A program made the translations under genes and the position numbers. From BJGV01 sp964194745 (GTDB lineage: Bacteria > Pseudomonadota > Gammaproteobacteria > Burkholderiales > Nitrosomonadaceae), in assembly GCA_965248035.1 (NCBI GenBank), contig OZ252054.1, forward strand, positions 2,170,001-2,234,000: a stretch of DNA of 64,000 bases, written 5' to 3'. Below, in pieces: positions 45,293-53,428 of this stretch. The notes below the pieces were generated by a model, which saw only the letters and a list, made by a program, of their open reading frames with translations, ran no database searches and was not told the origin of the DNA. How positions within the stretch are numbered: position 1 is the first letter of the stretch; each line of letters starts with the position of its first letter.

Positions 45293-45880
45293 ATGCGACA
45301 GTCTCAGATTATCCGCAATACGTTGGAAACCAAGATCAGTGTCGATCTTAATCTGGATGGAACCGGCAAGGCTGTGCTGGATACCGGTGTACCATTTTTA
45401 GATCATATGCTAGATCAGGTGGCACGCCATGGCATGATAGATCTGAAGATTACCGCCGAGGGAGACTTGCACATTGATGCCCATCATACGGTGGAGGATA
45501 TCGGTATTACTTTGGGCCAGGCGTTCACGCAAGCTATTGGTGATAAGAAGGGCTTACGTCGTTATGGTCACGCGTACGTACCTTTGGATGAGGCGTTGTC
45601 ACGGGTGGTGGTGGACTTTTCAGGGCGTCCTGGTATGGAATTTAACATCACATTCGTGCGCGCACGCATTGGCGAATTCGACGTGGATTTGGTGAACGAG
45701 TTTTTCCAGGGCTTTGTTAATCACGCTATGGTCACCTTGCACATTGATAACTTGTCTGGTGATAATGCTCATCACCAGGCGGAAACTGCATTTAAAGCAT
45801 TTGGCCGAGCATTACGTATGGCGATGGAACTTGATCCCCGTGCAATTGGCGTAATCCCATCTACCAAAGGTTCTTTGTAG
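45293..45880 (+). CDS. hisB: imidazoleglycerol-phosphate dehydratase
   Basis: 195 residues, monofunctional form. The manganese-binding motifs are DAHHTVEDIGITLGQA in the first half and DNAHHQAETAFKAFGRAL in the second, matching the internal duplication of IGPD. PFLDHMLDQVARHG is also conserved. It dehydrates imidazoleglycerol phosphate to imidazoleacetol phosphate, the HisC substrate. The histidinol-phosphatase half seen in E. coli HisB is absent. Confidence 0.96.
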   Translation: MRQSQIIRNTLETKISVDLNLDGTGKAVLDTGVPFLDHMLDQVARHGMIDLKITAEGDLHIDAHHTVEDIGITLGQAFTQAIGDKKGLRRYGHAYVPLDEALSRVVVDFSGRPGMEFNITFVRARIGEFDVDLVNEFFQGFVNHAMVTLHIDNLSGDNAHHQAETAFKAFGRALRMAMELDPRAIGVIPSTKGSL

Positions 45881-45903
45881 ACATCCTTACTTCTTTCCGC
45901 AGC

Positions 45904-46554
45904 ATGACTGACATTGCAATCGTTGATTATGGCATGGGCAACTTACACTCGGTGTCTAAAGCTTTGGAGCATGTGGCTCCTGCTGCCTCCATTGTTGTTA
46001 CCAGCAATCCGGCGGAGGTACGGAAAGCTGCGCGCGTGGTATTTCCCGGCCAAGGTGCAATGCCTAACTGTATGAAAGAAATGGATGTGCGTGGATTACG
46101 TGGCGCAGTGTTGGAGGCTGCTGCCAGTAAACCATTTCTCGGAATTTGTATTGGTTTGCAGATGTTGTTTGAGGCGAGCGAAGAGGGTAACGTAAAAGGT
46201 TTGGGAATTTTACCAGGCAAGGTAATACGATTTCCTAATCCATCTATGGTGGATACTAGTGGGCAAAAGCTCAAAGTTCCGCACATGGGGTGGAATCAGG
46301 TACACCAATCAACCGAACATCCAATGTGGAAAGGTATTGCCAAGAATGCACGCTTTTATTTCGTACACAGTTATTTTGTTGAAACTGCTAATCCGGAGCC
46401 AGTGGCAGGTTACAGTTTTTATCCTTTTGCATTTACTTGTGCGGTGGCAAGGGATAATATTTTTGCTGTTCAGTTCCATCCGGAAAAAAGTGCTATGGCA
46501 GGATTGACGCTACTGAACAATTTTGTGCAATGGGAACCACCATTTAGTTGTTAG
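45904..46554 (+). CDS. hisH: imidazole glycerol phosphate synthase, glutaminase subunit
   Basis: 216 residues: a class I glutamine amidotransferase with IVDYGMGNLHSVSKAL at the start, oxyanion loop VVFPGQGAMPNC, nucleophile Cys in FLGICIGLQMLFE, and the His/Glu in FAVQFHPEKSAMAG. It supplies ammonia to HisF. The oxyanion loop has PGQGA rather than the common PGVGA, a mild variation. Confidence 0.95.
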   Translation: MTDIAIVDYGMGNLHSVSKALEHVAPAASIVVTSNPAEVRKAARVVFPGQGAMPNCMKEMDVRGLRGAVLEAAASKPFLGICIGLQMLFEASEEGNVKGLGILPGKVIRFPNPSMVDTSGQKLKVPHMGWNQVHQSTEHPMWKGIAKNARFYFVHSYFVETANPEPVAGYSFYPFAFTCAVARDNIFAVQFHPEKSAMAGLTLLNNFVQWEPPFSC

Positions 46555-46580
46555 GATAATTAAGCTTAGGCTTAATTATC
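46555..46580. promoter_or_regulatory. perfect 11-bp stem-loop between hisH and hisA
   Basis: GATAATTAAGC and GCTTAATTATC pair perfectly around a TTAG loop, starting directly after the hisH stop. There is no T run, so it is not a classic terminator. It could be an mRNA processing or stabilising hairpin that sets different levels for the genes before and after it. Confidence 0.5.
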
Positions 46581-46627
46581 TACCTAAGTCTTAGATCTAA
46601 AATTTTAACTATTACTCCTGAATCAAA

Positions 46628-47374
46628 ATGCTGATCATTCCTGCGATAGACCTGAAGGACGGGCAGTGTGTAAGGCTTCAACAAGGTGAGATGAAAAGCG
46701 CCACGGTATTTTCACAAAATCCCGATGCTATGGCCGAACATTGGTTGGATCAGGGTGCGCGGCGTCTGCATCTGGTGGATCTTAACGGCGCATTTGTTGG
46801 TAAGCCAAAGAATGAACCAGCAATTCGTGCCATCGTCGAGGCCATTGATGGCAAGATTCCAATTCAATTAGGTGGCGGCATCCGCGATCTTGAAACCATA
46901 GAGCGCTACCTTGACGATGGTATCTCTTATATCATTATTGGAACCGCAGCTGTGAAGACTCCAGGGTTTTTGCACGAGGCTTGCTACGCGTTTCCTGGTC
47001 ATATCATGGTGGGACTAGATGCAAAAGACGGCAAGATTGCGGTGGATGGTTGGTCAAAAGTTACTGGCCACGATGTGGTCGATTTAGCAAAAAAATTTGA
47101 GGATTATGGTGTTGAAGCAATTATTTACACCGATATTAGTTGCGACGGTATGCTAAGCGGTGTCAATATCAAAGCTACGATGGAACTCGCTAAAGCACTC
47201 ACCATTCCGATTATTGCAAGTGGAGGAGTTGCCAATCTTGACGATGTCCAAACACTGTGCGGAATAGAAACTGAGGGAATCATGGGGGTCATTACGGGAC
47301 GCGCAATTTACGAGGGTTCACTGGATTTCAAAAAGGCGCAAATATTAGCAGATAAGCTTAGTATGAAGGCATGA
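46628..47374 (+). CDS. hisA: ProFAR isomerase (HisA)
   Basis: 248 residues, a (beta-alpha)8 barrel: IIPAIDLKDGQCVRLQQGEM with the first catalytic Asp, QLGGGIRDLETIERYL (phosphate-binding loop 1), YTDISCDGMLSGVN with the second catalytic Asp, IASGGVANLDDV and GVITGRAIYEG (phosphate loop 2). It opens the ribose of ProFAR for HisF. It is separated from hisH by a hairpin and from hisF by about 140 bases. Confidence 0.95.
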   Translation: MLIIPAIDLKDGQCVRLQQGEMKSATVFSQNPDAMAEHWLDQGARRLHLVDLNGAFVGKPKNEPAIRAIVEAIDGKIPIQLGGGIRDLETIERYLDDGISYIIIGTAAVKTPGFLHEACYAFPGHIMVGLDAKDGKIAVDGWSKVTGHDVVDLAKKFEDYGVEAIIYTDISCDGMLSGVNIKATMELAKALTIPIIASGGVANLDDVQTLCGIETEGIMGVITGRAIYEGSLDFKKAQILADKLSMKA

Positions 47375-47517
47375 GATCTAGATACGTCAATTTTCTGACG
47401 AATTTTTCGTTGATTCATCGTGGAAGTTGTCGTAAGCGTAGGAAGATGATTTTGTTTTCCAATTTTTTGGTGTTTCCATGTAGTTGTTTATCTTTTTGCT
47501 AAAAGGTTTTTAGCCCT

Positions 47518-48294
47518 ATGGGCCTCGCCAAACGTATTATTCCCTGCCTCGATGTGGCAAACGGAAGAGTAGTCAAGGGCGTTAACTTTATTGCGCTCCA
47601 GGACGCAGGCGATCCCGTTGAAATATCGCGTTGTTATGACGAGCAGGGGGCAGATGAGCTAACTTTTCTAGACATTACAGCTAGTTCTGACAACCGTAGT
47701 CTGATTTTGCATATCATTGAGGAAGTCGCTGCTCAAGTATTCATTCCGTTGACCGTAGGAGGTGGTGTTCGCCATGTCGATGATGTACGCAGGTTGTTAA
47801 ATGCTGGCGCCGACAAAGTGAGTATTAATACCTCGGCGGTGCTGAATCCCCAACTGGTTGCTGATGCCGCGGACTGTTACGGTGCCCAGTGCATCGTGGT
47901 AGCTATAGATGCCAAACAGGTATGTGGTACAGGCACAGAGCCCATGAAGTGGGAAGTATTTACCCACGGTGGACGTAAAGCTACCGGCCTGGATGCCGTT
48001 GAATGGGCAAAAGAAATGCAGTTACTTGGCGCAGGTGAAATCCTACTTACCAGTATGGACAGAGATGGCACTCGAAACGGTTTCAATCTGGCGCTTACTC
48101 GTGCAGTATCGGACGCGGTAGACATACCAGTAATTGCCAGCGGTGGTGTGGGTAATCTGGATCATCTGGTGGACGGCATTCTTCAGGGACACGCCGACGC
48201 AGTGCTGGCGGCAAGTATTTTTCACTACGGCGAATATACTGTGTGCCAAGCCAAGGAGTATATGGCACAACATAGTATCGAAGTTCGGTTGTAG
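47518..48294 (+). CDS. hisF: imidazole glycerol phosphate synthase, cyclase subunit
   Basis: 258 residues: the barrel starts IIPCLDVANGRVVKGVNF with catalytic Asp11, has TVGGGVRHVDDVRRLLNAGADKVSINT, the second catalytic Asp in VVAIDAKQV, LTSMDRDGTRNGFN and IASGGVGNLDHL. With HisH it makes imidazole glycerol phosphate and AICAR. In the 143-base gap before it, a CGTCA/TGACG hairpin followed by a T run (47385-47406) could be a weak attenuating terminator. Confidence 0.95.
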   Translation: MGLAKRIIPCLDVANGRVVKGVNFIALQDAGDPVEISRCYDEQGADELTFLDITASSDNRSLILHIIEEVAAQVFIPLTVGGGVRHVDDVRRLLNAGADKVSINTSAVLNPQLVADAADCYGAQCIVVAIDAKQVCGTGTEPMKWEVFTHGGRKATGLDAVEWAKEMQLLGAGEILLTSMDRDGTRNGFNLALTRAVSDAVDIPVIASGGVGNLDHLVDGILQGHADAVLAASIFHYGEYTVCQAKEYMAQHSIEVRL

Positions 48295-48320
48295 TGGTAG
48301 AATGAAATCAGGAGAAACTG

Positions 48321-48728
48321 ATGCTGAATCATGAATCTATGCCTGATAATTGGCTAAATAAAGTAAATTGGTCCAATGACGGGCTGGTTCCCGTCGTGAC
48401 TCAAGAGGCCTCTAGCAACTCAGTGCTGATGGTTGCTTGGATGGATCGTGATGCATTGAAGCTCACTGTAGAAACTGGTAAAGCAGTTTACTGGTCTCGT
48501 TCTCGGAAGAGACTCTGGCGCAAAGGCGAAGAGTCAGGTCATATTCAGAAAGTAAAGGAAATTTATCTGGATTGTGACAAGGATGTGTTGCTACTAACGG
48601 TGGAACAAGTCGGTGGCATTGCCTGTCACACAGGCAGGCATAATTGCTTCTTCAATAAGTTGGAGAACGAACAGTGGGTGGTGATTGCTTCGGATATTAA
48701 AGATCCCCAAGAAATCTACAGAAAATGA
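48321..48728 (+). CDS. hisI: phosphoribosyl-AMP cyclohydrolase
   Basis: 135 residues. LVPVVTQEASSNSVLMVAWMDRDALKLT opens the domain; YWSRSRKRLWRKGEESGHIQKVKEIYLDCDKDVLLL supplies metal-binding residues, and GIACHTGRHNCFF carries the zinc Cys/His. It opens the adenine ring of PR-AMP. AGGAG precedes ATG 48321. Separate from, but overlapping by four bases with, hisE, unlike the fused enterobacterial HisIE. Confidence 0.95.
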   Translation: MLNHESMPDNWLNKVNWSNDGLVPVVTQEASSNSVLMVAWMDRDALKLTVETGKAVYWSRSRKRLWRKGEESGHIQKVKEIYLDCDKDVLLLTVEQVGGIACHTGRHNCFFNKLENEQWVVIASDIKDPQEIYRK

Positions 48729-49051
48729 GAGACTTGACTATTATTCGCCGTCTGGCGGAAACTATCGAAACACGCAAGAGTTTTGACTCTGACAGTTCTT
48801 ATGTGGCAAAGCTACTGTGCGGTGGACGTGACGAGATACTTAAGAAAATATCTGAAGAGGCGGCGGAAGTTCTGTTGGCCTCAAAAGATGGTGATAAGCA
48901 GCATATCACGCGCGAGACAGCAGATCTGTGGTTCCATTGCTTGATACTGCTAGCGCACCATGGTCTGGGACCAGACGATGTTTTGGATGAACTGGAACGG
49001 CGCGAAGGGATTTCAGGGATAGATGAGAAGGCATCACGAAAAACAGGATAA
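48725..49051 (+). CDS. hisE: phosphoribosyl-ATP pyrophosphatase
   Basis: 108 residues, an all-helical MazG-like enzyme: SYVAKLLCGGRDEILKKISEEAAEVLLASKDGD holds the E-E-x-x-E metal site, and ETADLWFHCLILLAHHGL the second acidic helix. It hydrolyses PR-ATP to PR-AMP, the step before HisI. The ATG overlaps the hisI stop. Confidence 0.94.
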   Translation: MRDLTIIRRLAETIETRKSFDSDSSYVAKLLCGGRDEILKKISEEAAEVLLASKDGDKQHITRETADLWFHCLILLAHHGLGPDDVLDELERREGISGIDEKASRKTG

Positions 49052-49053
49052 AA

Positions 49054-49410
49054 ATGGAAAACTGCATTTTTTGTAAAATTGTAAAAGGTGAAATTCTTAG
49101 CAAAAAAGTTTATGAGGATACTGACGTCTTTGCGTTTCACGATATTCATCCTGCAGCGCCAGTGCACTTCATGTTGGTACCCAAGTTGCATATTGCCTCA
49201 CTAAGCGAGGTTGAAGAAAAGCACCGCGATTTGCTTGGCAAGATTATGCTGCTGGTTCCCAGTTTGGCGAAGGAACAGGGTTGCACGGACGGCTTTCGAA
49301 CTATTTTCAATACCGGGCGTGTAGGGGGGCAAGAAGTTTATCATCTTCATGCTCACGTCATCGGCGGCGGTACGAAACGCTTGCCCGTTATGATACCAAA
49401 CCCGAGTTAA
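49054..49410 (+). CDS. hinT: HIT-family nucleotide hydrolase (HinT)
   Basis: 118 residues. NCIFCKIVKGEILSKKVYED with the zinc-type Cys pair, DIHPAAPVHFMLVPKLHI, and the catalytic histidine triad in YHLHAHVIGG (HxHxHxx). HinT cleaves aminoacyl- and other AMP-phosphoramidates. It lies between hisE and tatA, a frequent betaproteobacterial order. Confidence 0.93.
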   Translation: MENCIFCKIVKGEILSKKVYEDTDVFAFHDIHPAAPVHFMLVPKLHIASLSEVEEKHRDLLGKIMLLVPSLAKEQGCTDGFRTIFNTGRVGGQEVYHLHAHVIGGGTKRLPVMIPNPS

Positions 49411-49421
49411 AGGAGTATATG

Positions 49422-49649
49422 ATGGGTTCATTCAGTATTTGGCATTGGTTGGTTGTCCTGGTGATTGTAGTTCTGGTGTTTGGCACCAAGAAGCTTCGTA
49501 ATCTCGGCGGCGATATAGGTGGCGCGGTAAAAGGTTTCAAAGAAGGCATGAAAGGTGCAGATGAAGAAAAGTCCTCCTCCTTATCACAGAAAGTCGGTGG
49601 CCAAACCATCGAAGGCGAGATCAAGGACAAGACACAAACTAAATTATGA
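49422..49649 (+). CDS. tatA: twin-arginine translocase subunit TatA
   Basis: 75 residues from ATG 49422, six bases after AGGAG; an ATG directly before is also possible. One membrane helix (IWHWLVVLVIVVLVFG), the conserved F-G hinge, then the amphipathic helix KKLRNLGGDIGGAVKGFKEGMK and a polar tail. TatA polymerises to form the transport pathway for folded proteins. Confidence 0.93.
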   Translation: MGSFSIWHWLVVLVIVVLVFGTKKLRNLGGDIGGAVKGFKEGMKGADEEKSSSLSQKVGGQTIEGEIKDKTQTKL

Positions 49650-49744
49650 TAGATAACCGGCGGGGCTGGTAAATAGGTAAAGTCGATGACTGGATTGGAA
49701 TACAATCGCTGTTTGATTTTCTTCTCCTGCTAACTTCATAAGCC

Positions 49745-50122
49745 ATGTTCGATATCAGTTTCACAGAAATCATGGTGATTACAGTCGTGGCGCTAATAGT
49801 GGTTGGCCCGGAGCAACTACCCAAAGTAGCACGAACTCTGGGTCATCTATTGGGGCGCGTGCGTCGCTACGTTGGTGATGTTAAAAACGACATTCAGCGT
49901 GAAATGGAGGTGGAAGAACTGAATGAATTGCATACTTCGGTACAAGAGGCTGCTCATTCTATTGAAAACTCGGTACGGGAAGAGGTAAGTGAGCTGCAAG
50001 CGGCCGCGGACATTAGAACAACAACTACATCAACAGTTACATCCCAGTCTGAAGTCGCTAGAGATAAAACATCCTTGATAAAATCTTCTCCACCTCAGCC
50101 AAGTAGCCGCTCTACCAAATAG
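49745..50122 (+). CDS. tatB: twin-arginine translocase subunit TatB
   Basis: 125 residues. MFDISFTEIMVITVVALIVVGPEQLP is the TatB-specific N-terminal helix with Glu8 and the G-P-x-x-L-P hinge; the following amphipathic helix RTLGHLLGRVRRYVGDVKNDIQREME is long, and the C-terminal 50 residues are Ser/Thr-rich. TatB with TatC recognises twin-arginine signals. Confidence 0.93.
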   Translation: MFDISFTEIMVITVVALIVVGPEQLPKVARTLGHLLGRVRRYVGDVKNDIQREMEVEELNELHTSVQEAAHSIENSVREEVSELQAAADIRTTTTSTVTSQSEVARDKTSLIKSSPPQPSSRSTK

Positions 50123-50270
50123 TAGCTCTATATAGATTAGAATTGAAACGGGATGATGTAGTGAGGAAATAAAAATACAGTGTTGTGTAGAGGGGCATAA
50201 TGAACATTCTCACCACCAGCATGCTTCAATTTAATTGTGTCGGCTCAATGGATTTACTTCAATTCACAGC

Positions 50271-51065
50271 ATGAGCATCAAAAACACATTCATTTCACAT
50301 TTGACGGAACTTCGCATTAGGTTAATGCGCATATTTGGTGTGTTGATGCTTGGTTTTATGCCTTGTGCTTTTTACGCGAGGGAATTATATACATTGTTGG
50401 CGCAACCCCTGCTAGATAAGCTTCCTGAAGGTGGGCAGATGATTGCTACAGAAGTTGCTACACCGTTCTTTGTGCCGATGAAGGTTGCCATGATGGCGGC
50501 TTTTCTCATCACACTACCATATACTCTTTATCAAATATGGGCATTTGTTGCCCCGGGATTGTATTCTAACGAGAGACGTTTAGTGTTTCCCCTAGTATTT
50601 GTCAGCAGCATCTTGTTCTTTTGTGGTATGGCATTTTCTTTTTTTGGTGCGCTGCCACTGGTGTTCGAATTCATTACGCACTTTGCACCGGAGGGTGTAG
50701 CGGTAATGACAGATATTGGTAGATATCTTGACTTTGTTTTGACTATGTTCATTGCCTTCGGAATTTCATTCGAGGCACCAGTATTTGTGGTGGTTCTTGT
50801 AAAAGTTGGCGTAGTCTCAGTCGAAAAACTGAAAAAAATACGCAGCTACGTTCTTGTCAGTGCATTTGTAATAAGTGCAGTAATAACGCCGCCCGATGTG
50901 GTCTCACAATTTATGTTAGCGGTTCCGCTCTATCTTCTCTTTGAGTTAGGAATACTGGCAGCAGGCTTTCTGAGCAAACCCGCGTTGGTCTCAAGTCATC
51001 AACAATCCGCGAGTAATAATAAAATGGAACAGGAATTGGGCAAAGCCGAGCCTGAAGAGAGGTAA
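50271..51065 (+). CDS. tatC: twin-arginine translocase subunit TatC
   Basis: 264 residues from ATG 50271 (MSIKNTFISHLTELRIRLMR); the frame opens twelve codons earlier. Six membrane helices. Signature regions: SHLTELRIRL, the TPFFVPMKVAMMAAFLITLPYTLYQIWAFVAPGL segment with the conserved Glu before it, and FGISFEAPVFVVVLVKVGVV. It is the signal-peptide receptor of the Tat system. Confidence 0.94.
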   Translation: MSIKNTFISHLTELRIRLMRIFGVLMLGFMPCAFYARELYTLLAQPLLDKLPEGGQMIATEVATPFFVPMKVAMMAAFLITLPYTLYQIWAFVAPGLYSNERRLVFPLVFVSSILFFCGMAFSFFGALPLVFEFITHFAPEGVAVMTDIGRYLDFVLTMFIAFGISFEAPVFVVVLVKVGVVSVEKLKKIRSYVLVSAFVISAVITPPDVVSQFMLAVPLYLLFELGILAAGFLSKPALVSSHQQSASNNKMEQELGKAEPEER

Positions 51066-51176
51066 GGTAGTTGAATCTAGCGTTAGCAATACAAATACAG
51101 GGACTGGGGAAGAGCAGTTAGTCGTGGCAAATTGCTTTGTTTAAGTTTATTGCAATGTATCTGATTTCTACTTGTG

Positions 51177-52355
51177 CTACTGATCACTATTCACTAGTTT
51201 TGGACGTGTGCCTATACTGATTTCAACGGATTTCTCTGCTTGGTTTCGCATTACCGTGAACGTGGCAGTTTGCCCTGGTGGTAATGCCGCGATCAGATTG
51301 AGCATGTCAGATGAATTAGTGACAGTCTTGCCTTCCACCGCTATCATTAAATCTCCTAGTTTTATTCCGGCGCGGCCGGCAGGACCATTTTCTTTCACAC
51401 CTGCTATTAATGCACCATTTACATTGTTGAGTTTAAATGACTCTGCCAGTTCTGGCGTTAAATCTTGCACTGCTACACCGATCCAGCCCCGAGTTACGCT
51501 ACCAGTCTGAATAATTTGTTCCATTATATGCTTGGCAACGATGGCTGGAATGGCGAAGCCGATGCCAAGTGATCCACCAGTTCGCGAATATATCGCTGTA
51601 TTAATCCCGATCAGATTTCCGGTTGCGTCTGCCAGAGCACCGCCAGAATTTCCCGGATTGATGGCAGCATCTGTTTGTATAAAATCTTCATAAGTATTAA
51701 TACCCAGCTGTTTTCTTCCTAGTGCACTAATAATACCCATAGTCACTGTTTGGCCCACACCGAAGGGGTTGCCAATGGCTAGTACTATGTCTCCCACCTT
51801 GGCTTGATCCGAGTGCCCAAATGTTACTGACGGCAATCCTTTCATGTTGATCTTTATGACAGCAAGATCGGTTTCCGGATCTGAACCGATAATGTTTGCT
51901 TTTGCTTTTCTTCCATCGGCCAATTCAACTCCTATTTCATCTGCAGCTGCTACTACATGATGATTAGTAAGGATATAACCTTCAGGACTTACAATTACGC
52001 CAGAGCCAAGTCCAGATTTACGCTGGGTTTGCTCTTCGAAGCGGTCACCAAAGAAGCGACGAAACATGGGATCGTTTAGCAGAGGATGAGAAGGTACCTT
52101 GACTTCCTTTGTGGTGAAAACACTAACTACTGATGGCATAACCTTTTTGGCAATGTTACTAAAGCTGTTGAAGTTCGATGAACTGCTGATGCTGGCTTCT
52201 TTATGGGATGCAGCTTCTTTCAGTGTCACGGTACTAGTCGCGGCATTACTATGAATCTTCCACGGTAATAATTCAGGGCGCAAAGTGGAGATGACAAACA
52301 ACGCAGCAAGGCATATTGTTGCTGTTTGTGCGAAAATTAGCCAGAGCTTATGCAT
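51177..52355 (-). CDS. periplasmic serine protease of the HtrA family (DegS/DegQ-like, one PDZ)
   Basis: 392 residues. An N-terminal membrane anchor or signal (WLIFAQTATICLAALFVI), the trypsin-like domain with triad His in LTNHHVVAA, Asp in ETDLAVIKI and Ser in NPGNSGGALAD, and a single PDZ domain (about 290-385: GWIGVAVQDLTPELA, PAGRAGIKLGD). One PDZ plus an uncleaved-looking anchor is like DegS, the sensor protease of the sigma-E pathway, but no rseA/rpoE is here. Divergent from nif3. Confidence 0.88.
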   Translation of the reverse strand: MHKLWLIFAQTATICLAALFVISTLRPELLPWKIHSNAATSTVTLKEAASHKEASISSSSNFNSFSNIAKKVMPSVVSVFTTKEVKVPSHPLLNDPMFRRFFGDRFEEQTQRKSGLGSGVIVSPEGYILTNHHVVAAADEIGVELADGRKAKANIIGSDPETDLAVIKINMKGLPSVTFGHSDQAKVGDIVLAIGNPFGVGQTVTMGIISALGRKQLGINTYEDFIQTDAAINPGNSGGALADATGNLIGINTAIYSRTGGSLGIGFAIPAIVAKHIMEQIIQTGSVTRGWIGVAVQDLTPELAESFKLNNVNGALIAGVKENGPAGRAGIKLGDLMIAVEGKTVTNSSDMLNLIAALPPGQTATFTVMRNQAEKSVEISIGTRPKLVNSDQ

Positions 52356-52425
52356 ATTAGGATATAGACACAGATATTAAAATAATTGCCATAAAGTATT
52401 AAGTATTAGTGGAGGGAGAATAGCG

Positions 52426-53173
52426 ATGCGGTTGAAAAAACTTGAATCTTACTTGGATTTGCTACTAAATGTCTCCCATTTTCGTGATTATTGCCCAAAC
52501 GGGCTGCAAGTGGAAGGCCGTAGCGAGATTGGGACAATAGTTAGCGGTGTAACTGCTTCTTTCGGGCTCCTACAAGCAGCCATAGATGAAAAAGCAGACG
52601 CGGTACTAGTTCATCATGGGTACTTTTGGCGTGGCGAGAACGAATGTTTAATCGGCATGAAACGTCGCCGTATAGCACTACTGATAGCGCATGACATTAG
52701 TTTATTTGCCTACCATTTGCCTCTAGATGCACTTCCAGAGATGGGAAACAATAGCCAACTAGGGAATAGGCTAGGTTTTGTTGAAACTGGTCGCTTTGGT
52801 GAGCAGAACATTGCAGTACATGGCAGCCCGTCACAAGCGATGACGCTTAGAGAGTTAGGAGTAAGTCTAGAGCGCATTTTGTCACGTAGACCATTAATAA
52901 TTTGGCGATGAAGCTAAGCCGATACGACGTATCGCTTGGTGCACTGGTGCAGCTCAGGATTATTTCGATGAGGCTATCCATTTGGGCGTGGATGTGTTTA
53001 TTACTGGTGAAATCTCAGAAAAGACCGTGCATGCTGCACGCGAGTCCGGCGTGGCTTTTATCTCGGCGGGGCATCATGCTACCGAGCGTTACGGTGTACA
53101 GGCTTTGGGTGAGCACGTAGCACAGAAATTCGACATTACTCACCAGTTTATTGATGTAGATAACCCGGTATAA
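52426..53173 (+). pseudogene. Nif3/YqfO-family dinuclear-metal protein, single-base frameshift
   Basis: The first 161 codons read as Nif3: LESYLDLLLNVSHFRDYCPNGLQVEGR, VLVHHGYFWRG with metal-binding histidines, AYHLPLDALPEMGNNSQLG. They end at a TGA after IIWR. Removing one T near 52904 continues the family sequence (GDEAKPIRRIAWCTGAAQDYF, then VFITGEISEKTVHAARESG and AGHHATERYGVQALG) to a stop at 53173; total about 249 residues, the usual size. Only one lesion is seen, in a TTT run, so a sequencing error is possible. GGAGGG precedes the start. The protein family is widespread but poorly understood. Confidence 0.85.
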
Positions 53174-53243
53174 AAATGGAGACATGGACAGATCTGCTAT
53201 TAATTACAATTCACCATAATTTATTAATTAGTATGTAAACATT

Positions 53244-53294
53244 GGGAATTATATACTTAAATCCGCAGAAATATATTGACATTCAGGCCTTTTC
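53244..53294. repeat. left terminal inverted repeat (51 bp) of the 53.2-56.0 kb transposon
   Basis: Begins GGGAATTATATACTTAAATC. It matches the reverse complement of 55946-55996 at 50 of 51 positions (G against A at position 24). It encodes the last ~15 residues of the small terminal gene, whose stop codon lies at element positions 6-8. Confidence 0.96.
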
Positions 53295-53428
53295 TCAAAC
53301 CTGAACACATCCCTTAATTGCTTGTTTGTAGGATGTTCACTGCAGTTTCTTAAGGGCTTGTCTGACTTTCTGACAAGAATACTTTTCGCAATTTCCTTTA
53401 CTTCCTTCTCGGTTGGTCTGTGCTTCAT
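53249..53428 (-). CDS. 59-residue protein of unknown function, last gene of the transposon operon
   Basis: The frame runs from ATG 53428, overlapping the endonuclease stop as ATGA, to TAA at 53249-53251 inside the left terminal repeat. The product is basic and begins MKHRPTEKEVKEIAKSIL, with one probable N-terminal helix, two cysteines (residues 29 and 50) and a C-terminal tail (PECQYISADLSI) encoded by the repeat. I recognise no family. The fourfold overlap chain argues that it is translated. It could be a control or accessory protein for the R-M pair, a transposition helper, or only a fortuitous frame. Confidence 0.55.
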   Translation of the reverse strand: MKHRPTEKEVKEIAKSILVRKSDKPLRNCSEHPTNKQLRDVFRFEKRPECQYISADLSI

